Below, piece after piece: positions 28,221-36,840 of a DNA stretch of 64,000 nucleotides. The position numbers and the translations under genes were made by a program. Under the pieces are notes generated by a model. It did not search any database. It saw nothing but the letters and a program-made list of their open reading frames with translations, and was not told the DNA's origin. The DNA is taken from the NCBI GenBank assembly GCA_003554105.1, contig PWFQ01000065.1, positions 1 to 64,000 of the forward strand, written 5' to 3'. The stretch is from Clostridiaceae bacterium (GTDB lineage: Bacteria; Bacillota; Clostridia; Peptostreptococcales; T1SED10-28). The stretch's first letter is position 1, and each line of letters begins with the position of its first letter.

Positions 28221-28249
28221 TTGAATTTTAACCAATAAACTGGTACAAT
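28221..28249 (+). promoter_or_regulatory. Sigma-A-type promoter of the ECF transporter gene
   Basis: TTGAAT (28221-28226) and TACAAT (28244-28249) with a 17-base spacer, giving a leader of about 100 bases before the ATG at 28355. Confidence 0.6.
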
Positions 28250-28261
28250 TATACCGTGAAT

Positions 28262-28345
28262 TTAGCCGGCAACTTCGCTGGACTGAATGAATCACAAAAA
28301 ACTATTATACGACCAGCATCTTTATCTAAAGAGCTGGAACGGAGG
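28262..28345 (+). promoter_or_regulatory. Structured 5' leader with two competing hairpins
   Basis: Hairpin 1 pairs CCGGC (28266-28270) with GCTGG (28277-28281). Hairpin 2 pairs CCAGC (28313-28317) and TCTTT with AAAGA and GCTGG (28333-28337), ending two bases before the GGAGG ribosome site. The GCTGG of hairpin 1 is also complementary to CCAGC of hairpin 2, so the two structures can exclude each other. That is the layout of a translational switch. The ligand, if any, is unknown. Confidence 0.4.
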
Positions 28346-28354
28346 TGCGTGAAA

Positions 28355-28969
28355 ATGTCAGAGAAAGTGATGTCAAGGGGAACCAAACTTCACGGGATGG
28401 GTGGTTTCTCAAAAAGGCAAGCCTTGGGAACGAAAGGACTTACCTTAGCAGGAATGTTAGGAGCATTATCGATAGTCTTAGGAATGACTCCGGTGGGATT
28501 CATACCGTTACCATCTGGAATTGCTGCAACTACAATGCATATTCCAACAATTATGGCTGCCATCGTAGGTGGACCGATTACAGGTGTATTGGTAGGATTG
28601 ATTTTTGGAGTCAGTAGTTTTGTTCGAGCAACAAATCCGTTTTTTGCGAATCCGATTGTTGCAATTCTGCCCCGACTTTTCATAGGACTTGCGAGTTACT
28701 ACTCTTACGTAGGAATCCGCTACTTCTTAGAGTCAAAGTTATCTGTTTCAGAAGGCAAAGCGAAAAGCACAGCCATTGTCATTGCTTCAGTAGCAGGAAC
28801 AGCAACAAATACGATCGGAGTGTTAAGTCTCATCTATCTATTTGGATATATGCCTTTGAGCTTTGTGCTCGGAATTGCGGCGACCAATGGAGTTGCTGAG
28901 ATGATTGCATCTGCGGTGATTATTCTCGCGGTATTGAAGTCGTTGGAAAAGGGCGGAATCTTCAAATAG
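28355..28969 (+). CDS. ECF transporter S component, probably pantothenate (PanT-like)
   Basis: 204-residue membrane protein with about six hydrophobic segments. The start GLTLAGMLGALSIVLGMTP and PTIMAAIVGGPITGVLVGLIFG are typical of vitamin-binding S components of ECF transporters, which share an energising module encoded elsewhere. The next gene is pantothenate kinase coaX, 35 bases on, so pantothenate is the likely substrate. The ATG at 28355 was chosen for its GGAGGTG; the residues upstream of it are the leader, not protein. Confidence 0.82.
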   Translation: MSEKVMSRGTKLHGMGGFSKRQALGTKGLTLAGMLGALSIVLGMTPVGFIPLPSGIAATTMHIPTIMAAIVGGPITGVLVGLIFGVSSFVRATNPFFANPIVAILPRLFIGLASYYSYVGIRYFLESKLSVSEGKAKSTAIVIASVAGTATNTIGVLSLIYLFGYMPLSFVLGIAATNGVAEMIASAVIILAVLKSLEKGGIFK

Positions 28970-29004
28970 GATTCGAGGATAAATTTATGTAAGTAGGTGA
29001 AGGA

Positions 29005-29814
29005 ATGCTATTAGTTATCGATGTCGGGAATACCAATGTCGTTCTAGGAGTCTATAAGAATGAGGAATTGCTTGATTTTTGGAGAATTGGTACAGACAAG
29101 GAAAAAACTTCGGACGAATATAGCGTCTTAATTGACCAGCTTTTTGGCTACAAGGGTTTGGACCGTGGAGAAGTACAGGATGTAATTATCTCATCTGTGG
29201 TACCTGATATCATGCATTCCCTTGAAAACACTGTTTATAAGCTCTTCGGAATTGCTCCCCTGGTCGTGGGACCAGGAGTCAAAACCGGAATGAACGTAAA
29301 ATATGATAATCCCAGACAAGTAGGGGCAGACCGCATTGTAAATGCAGTGGCGGCTTATGAAAAATACAAGGGTCCCTTAATCGTCATTGATTTTGGAACA
29401 GCAACCACATTTTGCGCAATTTCAAAAAACGGGGAGTATTTAGGAGGCACGATAGCACCCGGAATAAAAATTTCCAGTGAGGCACTCTTCCAAAGAGCCT
29501 CAAAGCTTCCCCGGGTCGAACTGATTAAACCGGGAAAAACTATATGTAAAAATACAGTAAACTCACTTCAATCGGGGATCATATACGGCTATGTCGGTTT
29601 GGTGGAGCATATTGTAAAAAAAATGAAAAGAGAGTTTAAAGATCTGGACATCAAGGTGATTGCAACAGGAGGTCTTTCAACATTGATTGACAGTGAAACA
29701 GACTGTATCGATCAAATCGATCGGTTCTTGACACTGGAAGGTCTTAGAATTATTTATGGTCGAAACCTTGAAGAACGCATGAGAAAACTAGAGAGATTTG
29801 AAAAAACCAGGTAA
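29005..29814 (+). CDS. coaX: Type III pantothenate kinase
   Basis: Phosphorylates pantothenate, the first step of coenzyme A synthesis; this class is insensitive to CoA feedback. 269 residues with the ASKHA-fold motifs [12 protein letters not shown] (phosphate 1), [12 protein letters not shown] and DFGTATTF (phosphate 2), [10 protein letters not shown] and the late ATGGLS adenosine motif. It probably forms an operon with the transporter gene upstream. Confidence 0.96.
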   Translation: MLLVIDVGNTNVVLGVYKNEELLDFWRIGTDKEKTSDEYSVLIDQLFGYKGLDRGEVQDVIISSVVPDIMHSLENTVYKLFGIAPLVVGPGVKTGMNVKYDNPRQVGADRIVNAVAAYEKYKGPLIVIDFGTATTFCAISKNGEYLGGTIAPGIKISSEALFQRASKLPRVELIKPGKTICKNTVNSLQSGIIYGYVGLVEHIVKKMKREFKDLDIKVIATGGLSTLIDSETDCIDQIDRFLTLEGLRIIYGRNLEERMRKLERFEKTR

Positions 29815-29831
29815 TTCAACCTGGTTTTTTC
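29802..29831 (+). terminator. Terminator of coaX
   Basis: Ten-pair stem AAAAACCAGG/CCTGGTTTTT (29802-29811 with 29820-29829), 8-base loop, overlapping the end of coaX. Confidence 0.85.
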
Positions 29832-29856
29832 AACTGCTGTAAAGGAAGTGATATTC

Positions 29857-30795
29857 ATGTCAGTAAAGGAGCATATCATTGGGAAAGTAATTCTTGCACC
29901 GATGGCAGGTATTACTGACCGAGCATTTCGGGAAATTTGTATTGAACAGGGAGCGGATTTTGTCTATACGGAGATGATTAGTGCAAAAGCACTGAATTAT
30001 AATGACCATAAGACAAAATCTCTATTAATCACGGGTGAAGAGGAAAAACCCTATGGAATCCAAATCTTTGGTTCGGAACCGGAAGTTATTTCTGAAGCTG
30101 TAAAGAGATTAGGAGGGGAAAACCACTCAATTCTTGACATCAACATGGGGTGTCCTGCTCCGAAAGTTGTAAAAAACGGTGATGGAGCGGCTTTGATGTT
30201 GGATCCCCTAAAAGCGGAAAAAATAATGGATGCCGCTGTTAAAGCATCGGACAGAGATGTAACTGCGAAGATTCGACTTGGATGGGATGATCATCGAATC
30301 AATTATCTCGAAATCGCGAAACGACTTGAAGCAAAAGGTGCTAAAGCTATCACTCTGCACGGTCGCACCAGAGAACAGTTTTATTCAGGGAAAGCATTCT
30401 GGGAGCCGATCAGAACGTTAAAAGAAGCATTATCCATACCTGTAATTGGAAATGGAGATATCTTCTCATTTACAGATGCTGAAAATCTTTTAAAGCAAAC
30501 TGCCGTTGAGGCAATTATGATAGGACGGGGTGTAAGGGGAAATCCATTTATTTTCAATGAAATAAAACAGAGAGATGGATGGAGAGGAGTTTCATCTTCA
30601 CAAATGAAGAAAGTGATACTTCGACACATGGAGAAGATTGTGGAATATAAAGGAATTCACAGGGGAGTTCAGGAAATGCGGAAACATTTAGGATGGTATT
30701 TAAAAGGAAAACCGGGTTCCGGAGCGATTAAGAATAGTATTAATCAGACAAAGGAGTATTCTGCGATGAGAAATATTGTCGAAGAGCTCTTCTAA
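29857..30795 (+). CDS. dusB: tRNA-dihydrouridine synthase
   Basis: FMN-dependent reductase that makes dihydrouridine in tRNA. 312 residues with LAPMAGITDRAFR at the N-terminus, DINMGCPAPKVVKNGDGAAL containing the active-site Cys, and GRTREQFYSG and GNGDIFS in the flavin site. The ATG at 29857 is 8 bases after AAGGAAG. It precedes greA and lysS, a common Firmicute order. Confidence 0.95.
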   Translation: MSVKEHIIGKVILAPMAGITDRAFREICIEQGADFVYTEMISAKALNYNDHKTKSLLITGEEEKPYGIQIFGSEPEVISEAVKRLGGENHSILDINMGCPAPKVVKNGDGAALMLDPLKAEKIMDAAVKASDRDVTAKIRLGWDDHRINYLEIAKRLEAKGAKAITLHGRTREQFYSGKAFWEPIRTLKEALSIPVIGNGDIFSFTDAENLLKQTAVEAIMIGRGVRGNPFIFNEIKQRDGWRGVSSSQMKKVILRHMEKIVEYKGIHRGVQEMRKHLGWYLKGKPGSGAIKNSINQTKEYSAMRNIVEELF

Positions 30796-30837
30796 AGTCT
30801 AAAAAGTGAAAAACAAGGGGCAATTCACTGTGAATGC

Positions 30838-30866
30838 TTGACATTTTAAGGGCTCTGCCTTATAAT
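30838..30866 (+). promoter_or_regulatory. Consensus sigma-A promoter of greA
   Basis: Perfect TTGACA (30838-30843) and TATAAT (30861-30866) with a 17-base spacer, the best housekeeping promoter in the window. Transcription should begin near 30873, leaving a leader of about 130 bases. Confidence 0.85.
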
Positions 30867-30896
30867 AGCCTCAATGTATATGTCTTCAATTCAAAG

Positions 30897-30926
30897 GCAC
30901 TGATTCCGTCAGTGCTTCTTTATAAT
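30897..30926 (+). terminator. Attenuator-like hairpin in the greA leader
   Basis: Stem GCACTGA/TCAGTGC (30897-30903 with 30909-30915) and a 5-base loop, followed by TTCTTTATAAT, about 25 bases after the expected transcription start and 90 bases before greA. It looks like an early, leaky terminator. Confidence 0.45.
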
Positions 30927-31004
30927 AGAAGAAACATAAGAATCAAACTAGAAATAATCACATAAATCAATGTAAAAACTATGAGGATAAGGGGAGAAGT
31001 GATC

Positions 31005-31487
31005 ATGACAGATGAAATAGTACTAACGGTGAAGGGACGAAAAAAGATTGAGGATGAACTAGAGCACCTTAAAGTTGTAAGGCGTAAGGAAGTAGCTCAA
31101 CGGATTAAACAAGCTATCGATTTTGGAGACATCAGCGAAAACTCGGAATATGATGAAGCAAAGAATGAACAGGCCCAGGTAGAAGAGCGAATTACAAAGC
31201 TTTCCAACATTTTAAAGGCTGCAAAGATTGTTGATGAGAGTGACATAAGTCTGGAGCATGTTAGTATTGGTACGAAAGTGAAGGTTCTTGACATGGATGA
31301 AAAAGAAGAGATTGAATATATAATTGTAGGCTCATCAGAAGCAGACCCCTATGAGCTTAAGGTCTCTAATTCATCTCCTGTCGGAAAAGCTTTACTAAAT
31401 CATAAGGTCGGAGATATTGTTGATGTGAAAATCCCCGACGGAGTAATACAATATGAAATTCTAAGCATTGACAAAGCGGAAGAGTAG
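31005..31487 (+). CDS. greA: Transcription elongation factor GreA
   Basis: Binds the secondary channel of RNA polymerase and rescues backtracked complexes by stimulating RNA cleavage. 160 residues: N-terminal coiled coil (about 10-75) with the acidic tip GDISENSEYDEAK, then an FKBP-like domain with SPVGKALLNHKVGD. The ATG at 31005 follows AAGGGGAG. It is 21 bases before lysS. Confidence 0.96.
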   Translation: MTDEIVLTVKGRKKIEDELEHLKVVRRKEVAQRIKQAIDFGDISENSEYDEAKNEQAQVEERITKLSNILKAAKIVDESDISLEHVSIGTKVKVLDMDEKEEIEYIIVGSSEADPYELKVSNSSPVGKALLNHKVGDIVDVKIPDGVIQYEILSIDKAEE

Positions 31488-31508
31488 AGACTGAAGGAAG
31501 GTGAAAAC

Positions 31509-32984
31509 ATGACCACGGAAGAACGAGATGTAAATGAACTCATACAGATACGTAGAGAGAAATTGGAGGACTTAAAGAAAAAAGGGATGGATCCTTTTAA
31601 AATTGAAAAAGTCATGGTTACTCACTACAGCAAAGAGATTATCGATGGGTATGATGCAAATGAAGGAAGCAGAGTAACTATTGCAGGGAGATTGATGGCG
31701 AAACGGGGTCATGGGAAAGCGAGTTTTATTCATCTGCAGGACAAAGATGGAAGAATCCAATGCTATATCAGACAGGACCGTATAGGCGAGGAACTGTATG
31801 AAATCTTTAAAACCTTTGACATCGGAGACATCCTCGAGGTCACGGGAGAAGTTTTTAAGACAAAAAAAGGCGAAGTAACGGTTAAGGCGGAAGCCTTGCG
31901 ACTACTTACTAAATCATTACAGATTCTGCCTGAGAAATTTCATGGTTTAAAGGATCAGGATTTGCGATACAGACAGCGTTATGTTGATATGATCATGAAT
32001 CCTGAAGTCAAAGAAACCTTTATTACCCGTTCCAAAGTGATTAATGCATTTCGGGAGTTCCTAAACAATCGAGAGTACATTGAGGTGGAAACACCGATTT
32101 TGAGTACAATCGCAGGGGGTGCAAATGCAAAACCTTTTGTTACTCACCACAAGACTCTTGATCTCGATATGTATCTGAGAATTGCAACGGAATTACCATT
32201 AAAAAGGTTAACCGTGGGAGGAATGGATCGCGTATATGAAATCGGCCGATTATTCAGGAACGAAGGAATGAGTATAAAGCATAATCCTGAGTTTACTACA
32301 ATTGAATTATATGAAGCATATGCAGACTATAATGATATGATGGAGATCACAGAAAGCATTGTTGCTTATGCAGCAGAAAAAGCTCTCGGGACGACAGAGG
32401 TTATCTACGGAGAGAAGGAGATTGACTTTACACCTCCATGGCCGAGGATTTCCATGATTGATGCCTGTAAGGAATATGGCGGTGTCGATTTTCATGAAAT
32501 CAAGACTGATGAGGAAGCCCTTGAGGTTGCTAAAAAACTGCATATTGATGTGGAAAAGGGGATGAAACGGGGACATATCATTAATGCGGTTTTTGAAGAG
32601 TATGTGGAGGAACACCTTATTCAACCGACATTTATCACAAATCATCCCGTTGAAGTATCTCCCCTGGCAAAAAGGAATCCGGAACACCCGGAATTGACGA
32701 ATCGGTTTGAAGCTTTTGTAAATGGTTGGGAAATTGCCAATGCCTTTTCCGAGTTGAATGATCCGATTGACCAGAGGGAACGATTCGAAGAGCAGGCTGC
32801 AAAAAGAGAATCCGGTGATGACGAAGCACATATGCTGGATGAAGATTTCCTTAATGCACTTGAGGTTGGATTGCCTCCTACAGGTGGATTGGGAATAGGA
32901 ATTGACCGATTGGTGATGCTTCTAACTAACTCACCGTCTATTCGAGATGTTATTTTGTTCCCGACCATGAAACCATTAGAGTAA
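31509..32984 (+). CDS. lysS: Lysyl-tRNA synthetase, class II
   Basis: Charges tRNA-Lys with lysine. 491 residues: OB-fold anticodon-binding domain (about 55-145), then the class II core with motif 2 [15 protein letters not shown] and motif 3 [22 protein letters not shown] precedes the ATG. It is probably in the greA operon. No T-box or lysine riboswitch was seen. Confidence 0.97.
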   Translation: MTTEERDVNELIQIRREKLEDLKKKGMDPFKIEKVMVTHYSKEIIDGYDANEGSRVTIAGRLMAKRGHGKASFIHLQDKDGRIQCYIRQDRIGEELYEIFKTFDIGDILEVTGEVFKTKKGEVTVKAEALRLLTKSLQILPEKFHGLKDQDLRYRQRYVDMIMNPEVKETFITRSKVINAFREFLNNREYIEVETPILSTIAGGANAKPFVTHHKTLDLDMYLRIATELPLKRLTVGGMDRVYEIGRLFRNEGMSIKHNPEFTTIELYEAYADYNDMMEITESIVAYAAEKALGTTEVIYGEKEIDFTPPWPRISMIDACKEYGGVDFHEIKTDEEALEVAKKLHIDVEKGMKRGHIINAVFEEYVEEHLIQPTFITNHPVEVSPLAKRNPEHPELTNRFEAFVNGWEIANAFSELNDPIDQRERFEEQAAKRESGDDEAHMLDEDFLNALEVGLPPTGGLGIGIDRLVMLLTNSPSIRDVILFPTMKPLE

Positions 32985-33022
32985 AAAGTATTGGTGCGGA
33001 GGATATTGAGGGGGATGACCAA

Positions 33023-34288
33023 ATGGGGTTGAAGTTATTAATTTTTAACAGCAATAAATGGAGTATTCTGGCAGGAATAGTATTGATTATTTTGCTGACA
33101 TCAGGTTGTACAGAAGACGACATTAATCCTCAGATAGAAATTGACGATGGTGATGGGGAAGAAGAAGTTGTCTATACAGATGAAATTGGTTTTCGGATAG
33201 AAGATCCTTGGATTCCCAGCAGAAAATCATCAACAAATGCTTAACCTACTCAATCCTGGGAACCCTATAAAGTTGACCGGGAAGTAAAAGGGCTTTATTT
33301 CACTGAATACACTCTTTCACGAGGAGAAGAATTTGTAAGTGAGCTGATCAGGAAAACTGAGGAATCGGTGATCAATTCATGGGTAATTAATGTAAAAAAT
33401 GATAATGGCTACGTGACATATTCTGCTCAAATCCCAATCGTCGAAGAAATTGAATCTTCTCTGAGAATCGTGAGAGATATGCCTTCTATGATGGACAGAC
33501 TACGAAAACATGATATTTATCCGATTGCCCGGATTGTTGCTTTTAAGGACCGGGTAGGAGCAGTGGAGATGCCTGAGTTGGCCCTGAAAGATGAAGATGG
33601 TAATATTTGGAGAGATAATAAAGGGGATGCATGGCTGAATCCTTATAAGCAGGAGAGCTGGGATTATCTGGTGAGTATTGCTAAAGATGCAGTGAGAATG
33701 GGTTTTAAGGATATTCAGTTCGATTACGTTCGTTTTCCCACAGATGGAAGAACCAGCGCAATAGACTATCAGGGCTATGATGAAGGAGGCACCCAGTCTG
33801 AAGCCATCGCAGATTTTCTTGAATATGTCAGACAGGAATTAAAGCCTTATGGTGCAATTGTCTCAGCGGATATTTTTGGCTGGGCACTTGTGGAAACCGG
33901 GGGAGCCAGTGTAGGTCATCATCTGGAGACGATTATACCTTCAGTGGACATCATATTACCCATGGTATACCCTTCCCACTATGGTCCGGGGATCTTCGGT
34001 TTCAGCAAGCCTGATCTTCATCCCTATGAAATGGTATATTTAACTTTGGAGAGTGCCCAGGAGCGATATGCAATGGTGGAATACCACGAGCAGGAACTGG
34101 CACGAATTCGTCCCTGGCTTCAAGATTTTACAGCAAGTTATTTGGGATCAGGGAATTGGATGCCCTATGGAGTTGATGAAGTGTTGACTCAAATCCAAGC
34201 AACCTATGACAGAGAAATCGAGGAATGGGTTCTGTGGAATGCACAAAATAATTACACATGGGATGCCATAAGAAAAATCAGTGACTAG
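33023..34288 (+). pseudogene. Lipoprotein glycoside-hydrolase-like gene (DUF4015) with in-frame stop
   Basis: One reading frame of 1266 bases is interrupted by a single TAA at 33242-33244. The first part (73 codons) has a lipoprotein signal with lipobox LTSGC and an acidic linker. After the stop the same frame continues as PTQSWEPYKVDREVKGLYFT and runs to 34288, giving a TIM-barrel domain of the DUF4015/putative glycoside hydrolase type (KDIQFDYVRFPTDG, IVSADIFGWALVE). VKGLYFT is the usual start of that domain, so the stop falls in the linker. It may be a nonsense mutation, a sequencing error or rare read-through. Restart at GTG 33368 would lose the signal and the first barrel strand. Confidence 0.85.
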
Positions 34289-34299
34289 TTTAAACATCT

Positions 34300-34328
34300 A
34301 AATCATCCTGCGGGATGATTTTTTCTTT
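34300..34328 (+). terminator. Terminator after the interrupted lipoprotein gene
   Basis: Nine-pair stem AAATCATCC/GGATGATTT (34300-34308 with 34313-34321), 4-base loop, followed by T-rich sequence. Confidence 0.8.
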
Positions 34329-34373
34329 TTGTTGATTTAATCGGGTAAGGTGAAGAATGTAGTAGCGAATGGG

Positions 34374-34400
34374 AAAAAGGATGGTCAGGAAGACCATCCT
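34374..34400 (-). terminator. Terminator of the HD-GYP gene
   Basis: Perfect nine-pair stem AGGATGGTC/GACCATCCT (34378-34386 with 34392-34400); on the minus strand it ends in TTTTT. It begins immediately after the HD-GYP stop codon. Confidence 0.85.
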
Positions 34401-34401
34401 A

Positions 34402-35991
34402 TTATATGTCTTTTACAATGTTTTCAATTAAAGAATAGGAAGAGATACTTAATTCAGACATTGCATCGACAACCTTGGGGTCCAGCTGATTGCCGCTGCA
34501 TTCCTTGATTGTCTTAATGGCGAATTCAATGGATTCAGCTTTTCGATAGGGACGGGAGCTTGTAATTGCATCAAAGGTATCAGCAACCGCAACGATTCGT
34601 GCGGGATAGGGGATTTCCTCCCCACAGAGCAGACCCGGATATGAAGAGAATTTGTGATATATGTTACCGTCCCATCGTTCGTGATGATAAAACACTATAT
34701 CCTTTATAGTATCGTAGGAATTGATATTTTCCAGGATCTCCTTACCGATCTCCGGATGCTTTTTCATTCGTATGTATTCTTTATCCAATAACGGTCCCGG
34801 TTTTCTGAGAATTTCATCAGGGATCCCCACTTTTCCCATGTCATGAAGGAGTGCACCGATATAGGTTTCAAACTGCTGTTGCTTTGGCATGCCAAGTTTT
34901 TTAGCTAAGAGAAGGCTGATTCTTGCAACCCTCCGGTTGTGATTCCCGGTGTACGGGTCCCGATAATCAATTGCTGCAGCAAAGGTGTTGGCAACTTCAG
35001 ATACAAATTGCTTCATCTTATGCTCTTCTTTTTCCAACTGTTTGTTGAGGTCCTGTAAATCACTTGTACGCTTTTGCAGCTGAACTGCTAAGAGCTTTGC
35101 ACGAAGGTATAGGATAAATAAAAGGCTGAAAGCAATAAAACCAATCACCAATAAAAACTGAATCCTTGAAGCGGTTAGATAATTCCGTTCAACGTTCATT
35201 CCAAACCATTTATGATCAAGTTCTTCAAAGCGGCCTTCCGCCTCGAGAGAGCGGATTATTTTTGAAAGTGTTTTTGCCAACAGGGGTTCGCTTCGAGAGA
35301 TGGCAATTCCGTAGGACTTGCGGGTATTATTAAGGGGATGGATATAGTAGGAAGACTCAAGACCCAAATCTCTCAGATAATAAGAAGCAACGATGGAATT
35401 TTCCATGAGATAATACTCATCCTGGGCCAAAAGGGTTTCGATTCCGTGATGAAAATCTTCAACGAGAATTACATCATTCACCGTATTGTTTGAAGCAAAT
35501 GCCTCTCTTGCGATTTGGTTTTGAAAGATCAGATTAAAATCTGACATTCCGGATGTCGATGATATCTCTATAGGACGCGATGAAACGAGGGACTGGGTTA
35601 CTGTAAAATAAGGATGACTGTAAAGCACACGATCTTCCAAGTGTTCTCCTAAGGAGATACCGCTAATTCCATGAATTTCATCACTTTCAAGAGCTGACAG
35701 GGCATCCGACCAATCCATTAATCGATACTCGAAGGAAAAGCCGAACTCATCCTCAAGAGATTGAAGTAAATCGATCTCATATCCTTGAAGCAATCCTGTC
35801 TCATCCAGGAAAGAAAAAGGGGCATTATTTTCTTGAACAGCAATGATATAATCAGAGTTTCCAATGGAGATCCGTTCTTCTTCGTTTAGCTGATAGCGAA
35901 AAAAAGGGAGTCTGAAGTAGAGAAAAACTGCAAGAAAAATGAGGGTAATCATGAAATAAGCAATTAGCAATGATTTTACAGTTCGATTCAT
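34402..35991 (-). CDS. Membrane HD-GYP phosphodiesterase with solute-binding sensor domain
   Basis: 529-residue signalling protein. Order: N-terminal membrane helix (about 8-27), an extracellular amino-acid-type solute-binding domain (about 45-265), a second helix (about 275-300), a short coiled coil, and an HD-GYP domain (about 335-510) with HNRRVARIS, the metal motif LLHDMGKVGIPDEIL and ADTFDAITSSRPYRKA. HD-GYP domains hydrolyse cyclic di-GMP (or cGAMP), so an external small molecule may lower the second messenger. It is divergent from the B12-protein/kinase operon, and a 16-bp palindrome lies in the shared promoter region. Confidence 0.93.
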   Translation of the reverse strand: MNRTVKSLLIAYFMITLIFLAVFLYFRLPFFRYQLNEEERISIGNSDYIIAVQENNAPFSFLDETGLLQGYEIDLLQSLEDEFGFSFEYRLMDWSDALSALESDEIHGISGISLGEHLEDRVLYSHPYFTVTQSLVSSRPIEISSTSGMSDFNLIFQNQIAREAFASNNTVNDVILVEDFHHGIETLLAQDEYYLMENSIVASYYLRDLGLESSYYIHPLNNTRKSYGIAISRSEPLLAKTLSKIIRSLEAEGRFEELDHKWFGMNVERNYLTASRIQFLLVIGFIAFSLLFILYLRAKLLAVQLQKRTSDLQDLNKQLEKEEHKMKQFVSEVANTFAAAIDYRDPYTGNHNRRVARISLLLAKKLGMPKQQQFETYIGALLHDMGKVGIPDEILRKPGPLLDKEYIRMKKHPEIGKEILENINSYDTIKDIVFYHHERWDGNIYHKFSSYPGLLCGEEIPYPARIVAVADTFDAITSSRPYRKAESIEFAIKTIKECSGNQLDPKVVDAMSELSISSYSLIENIVKDI

Positions 35992-36022
35992 GCAATCCCC
36001 CCTAGTAGTGAAATGACTATAA

Positions 36023-36038
36023 ACATAGTATACTATGT
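36023..36038. promoter_or_regulatory. Perfect 16-bp palindrome, possible operator
   Basis: ACATAGTATACTATGT is its own reverse complement. It lies 32 bases before the HD-GYP start and about 120 bases before the divergent B12-protein gene, overlapping likely -10 elements of the minus-strand gene. It fits a dimeric repressor or activator site; the regulator is unknown. Confidence 0.4.
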
Positions 36039-36157
36039 ATTATAATAAAACATAACAATATTTACTAGAAGATTAAGAAAATTTTGGTGAAAAAGGGTAT
36101 AATGTATAGAAACGCTTAAATTCTTTAAAAATAAACATCTTGCGAGGAGGGATAAAA

Positions 36158-36814
36158 GTGAACCTTGAATTTTTGCAGAAGGAGTATTTTGACGGTCTGC
36201 TTCGATCTGATAGAAATCAATGCTATCAGATTGTAAAAAAAGCCCTTGATGAAGGAACATCAATTCAAGAAATTTATGAAGGAGTCTTCACTCAATCGAT
36301 GATCAAGGTGGGAGAATTGTGGGAAGCGAATAAAATGACAGTTGCACAGGAACATTTGGCTACAGCAATTACTCAAAGTGTAATTTCCGGTTTGTATGAG
36401 TATGTCTTCTTAAACAAAAAAAGCGAATATAAAGGCAAAATGATCTTAACCTGTGTAGGAGATGAACTGCATGAGCTTGGACCCCGTATGCTTGGAGATC
36501 TTATTGAGATGGATGGTTGGGACGTTCGGTATCTTGGTGCGAATATGCCTGTGGATTCAGTAGTGGCTTTAGCCATGGAAGAGGAGCCAAATCTTGTGGG
36601 AATTTCATCAACAATGGCTGCAAACAAAGATTTGATCAAGGAACTGGTAGTGAAACTGAGGAAAAACTACAACGAAAATGTTCCAATTATGGTAGGAGGA
36701 TTAGCATTTTTGATTAACCCTGATCTCTATAGCTACACGGGAGCAGATTATTTCGGAAAAAATTATAATGATGCTTTAAAGTATTCCAGAGAAGTTGCGA
36801 TGATCGGTTCTTAG
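36158..36814 (+). CDS. CarH/LitR-like cobalamin-binding protein without DNA-binding domain
   Basis: 218-residue protein: a helical bundle (about 1-88) and a B12-binding Rossmann domain (about 94-215). The helical part has LWEANKMTVAQEH, a W-x9-EH motif (Trp55, Glu65, His66) that marks the light-sensing cobalamin domains of CarH and LitR. The Rossmann part has ELHELG (Glu103, His105, Gly108), an ExHxxG version of the cobalt-ligand motif. The MerR-type DNA-binding domain of CarH is missing. The GTG at 36158 is 7 bases after GAGGAGG. It is 26 bases upstream of a histidine kinase gene, so it may pass a light or cobalamin signal to the kinase. A methyltransferase corrinoid protein is the alternative, but no methyltransferase gene is near. 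Confidence 0.85.
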   Translation: MNLEFLQKEYFDGLLRSDRNQCYQIVKKALDEGTSIQEIYEGVFTQSMIKVGELWEANKMTVAQEHLATAITQSVISGLYEYVFLNKKSEYKGKMILTCVGDELHELGPRMLGDLIEMDGWDVRYLGANMPVDSVVALAMEEEPNLVGISSTMAANKDLIKELVVKLRKNYNENVPIMVGGLAFLINPDLYSYTGADYFGKNYNDALKYSREVAMIGS

Positions 36815-36840
36815 ATTTGAAGAAGAAGGAGAGGGAAGGA

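Noticed and set aside
30796-31004. Lysine riboswitch or T-box for the greA-lysS operon
   Set aside because: Only one short hairpin is present and neither the T-box sequence nor the lysine-element core is seen.
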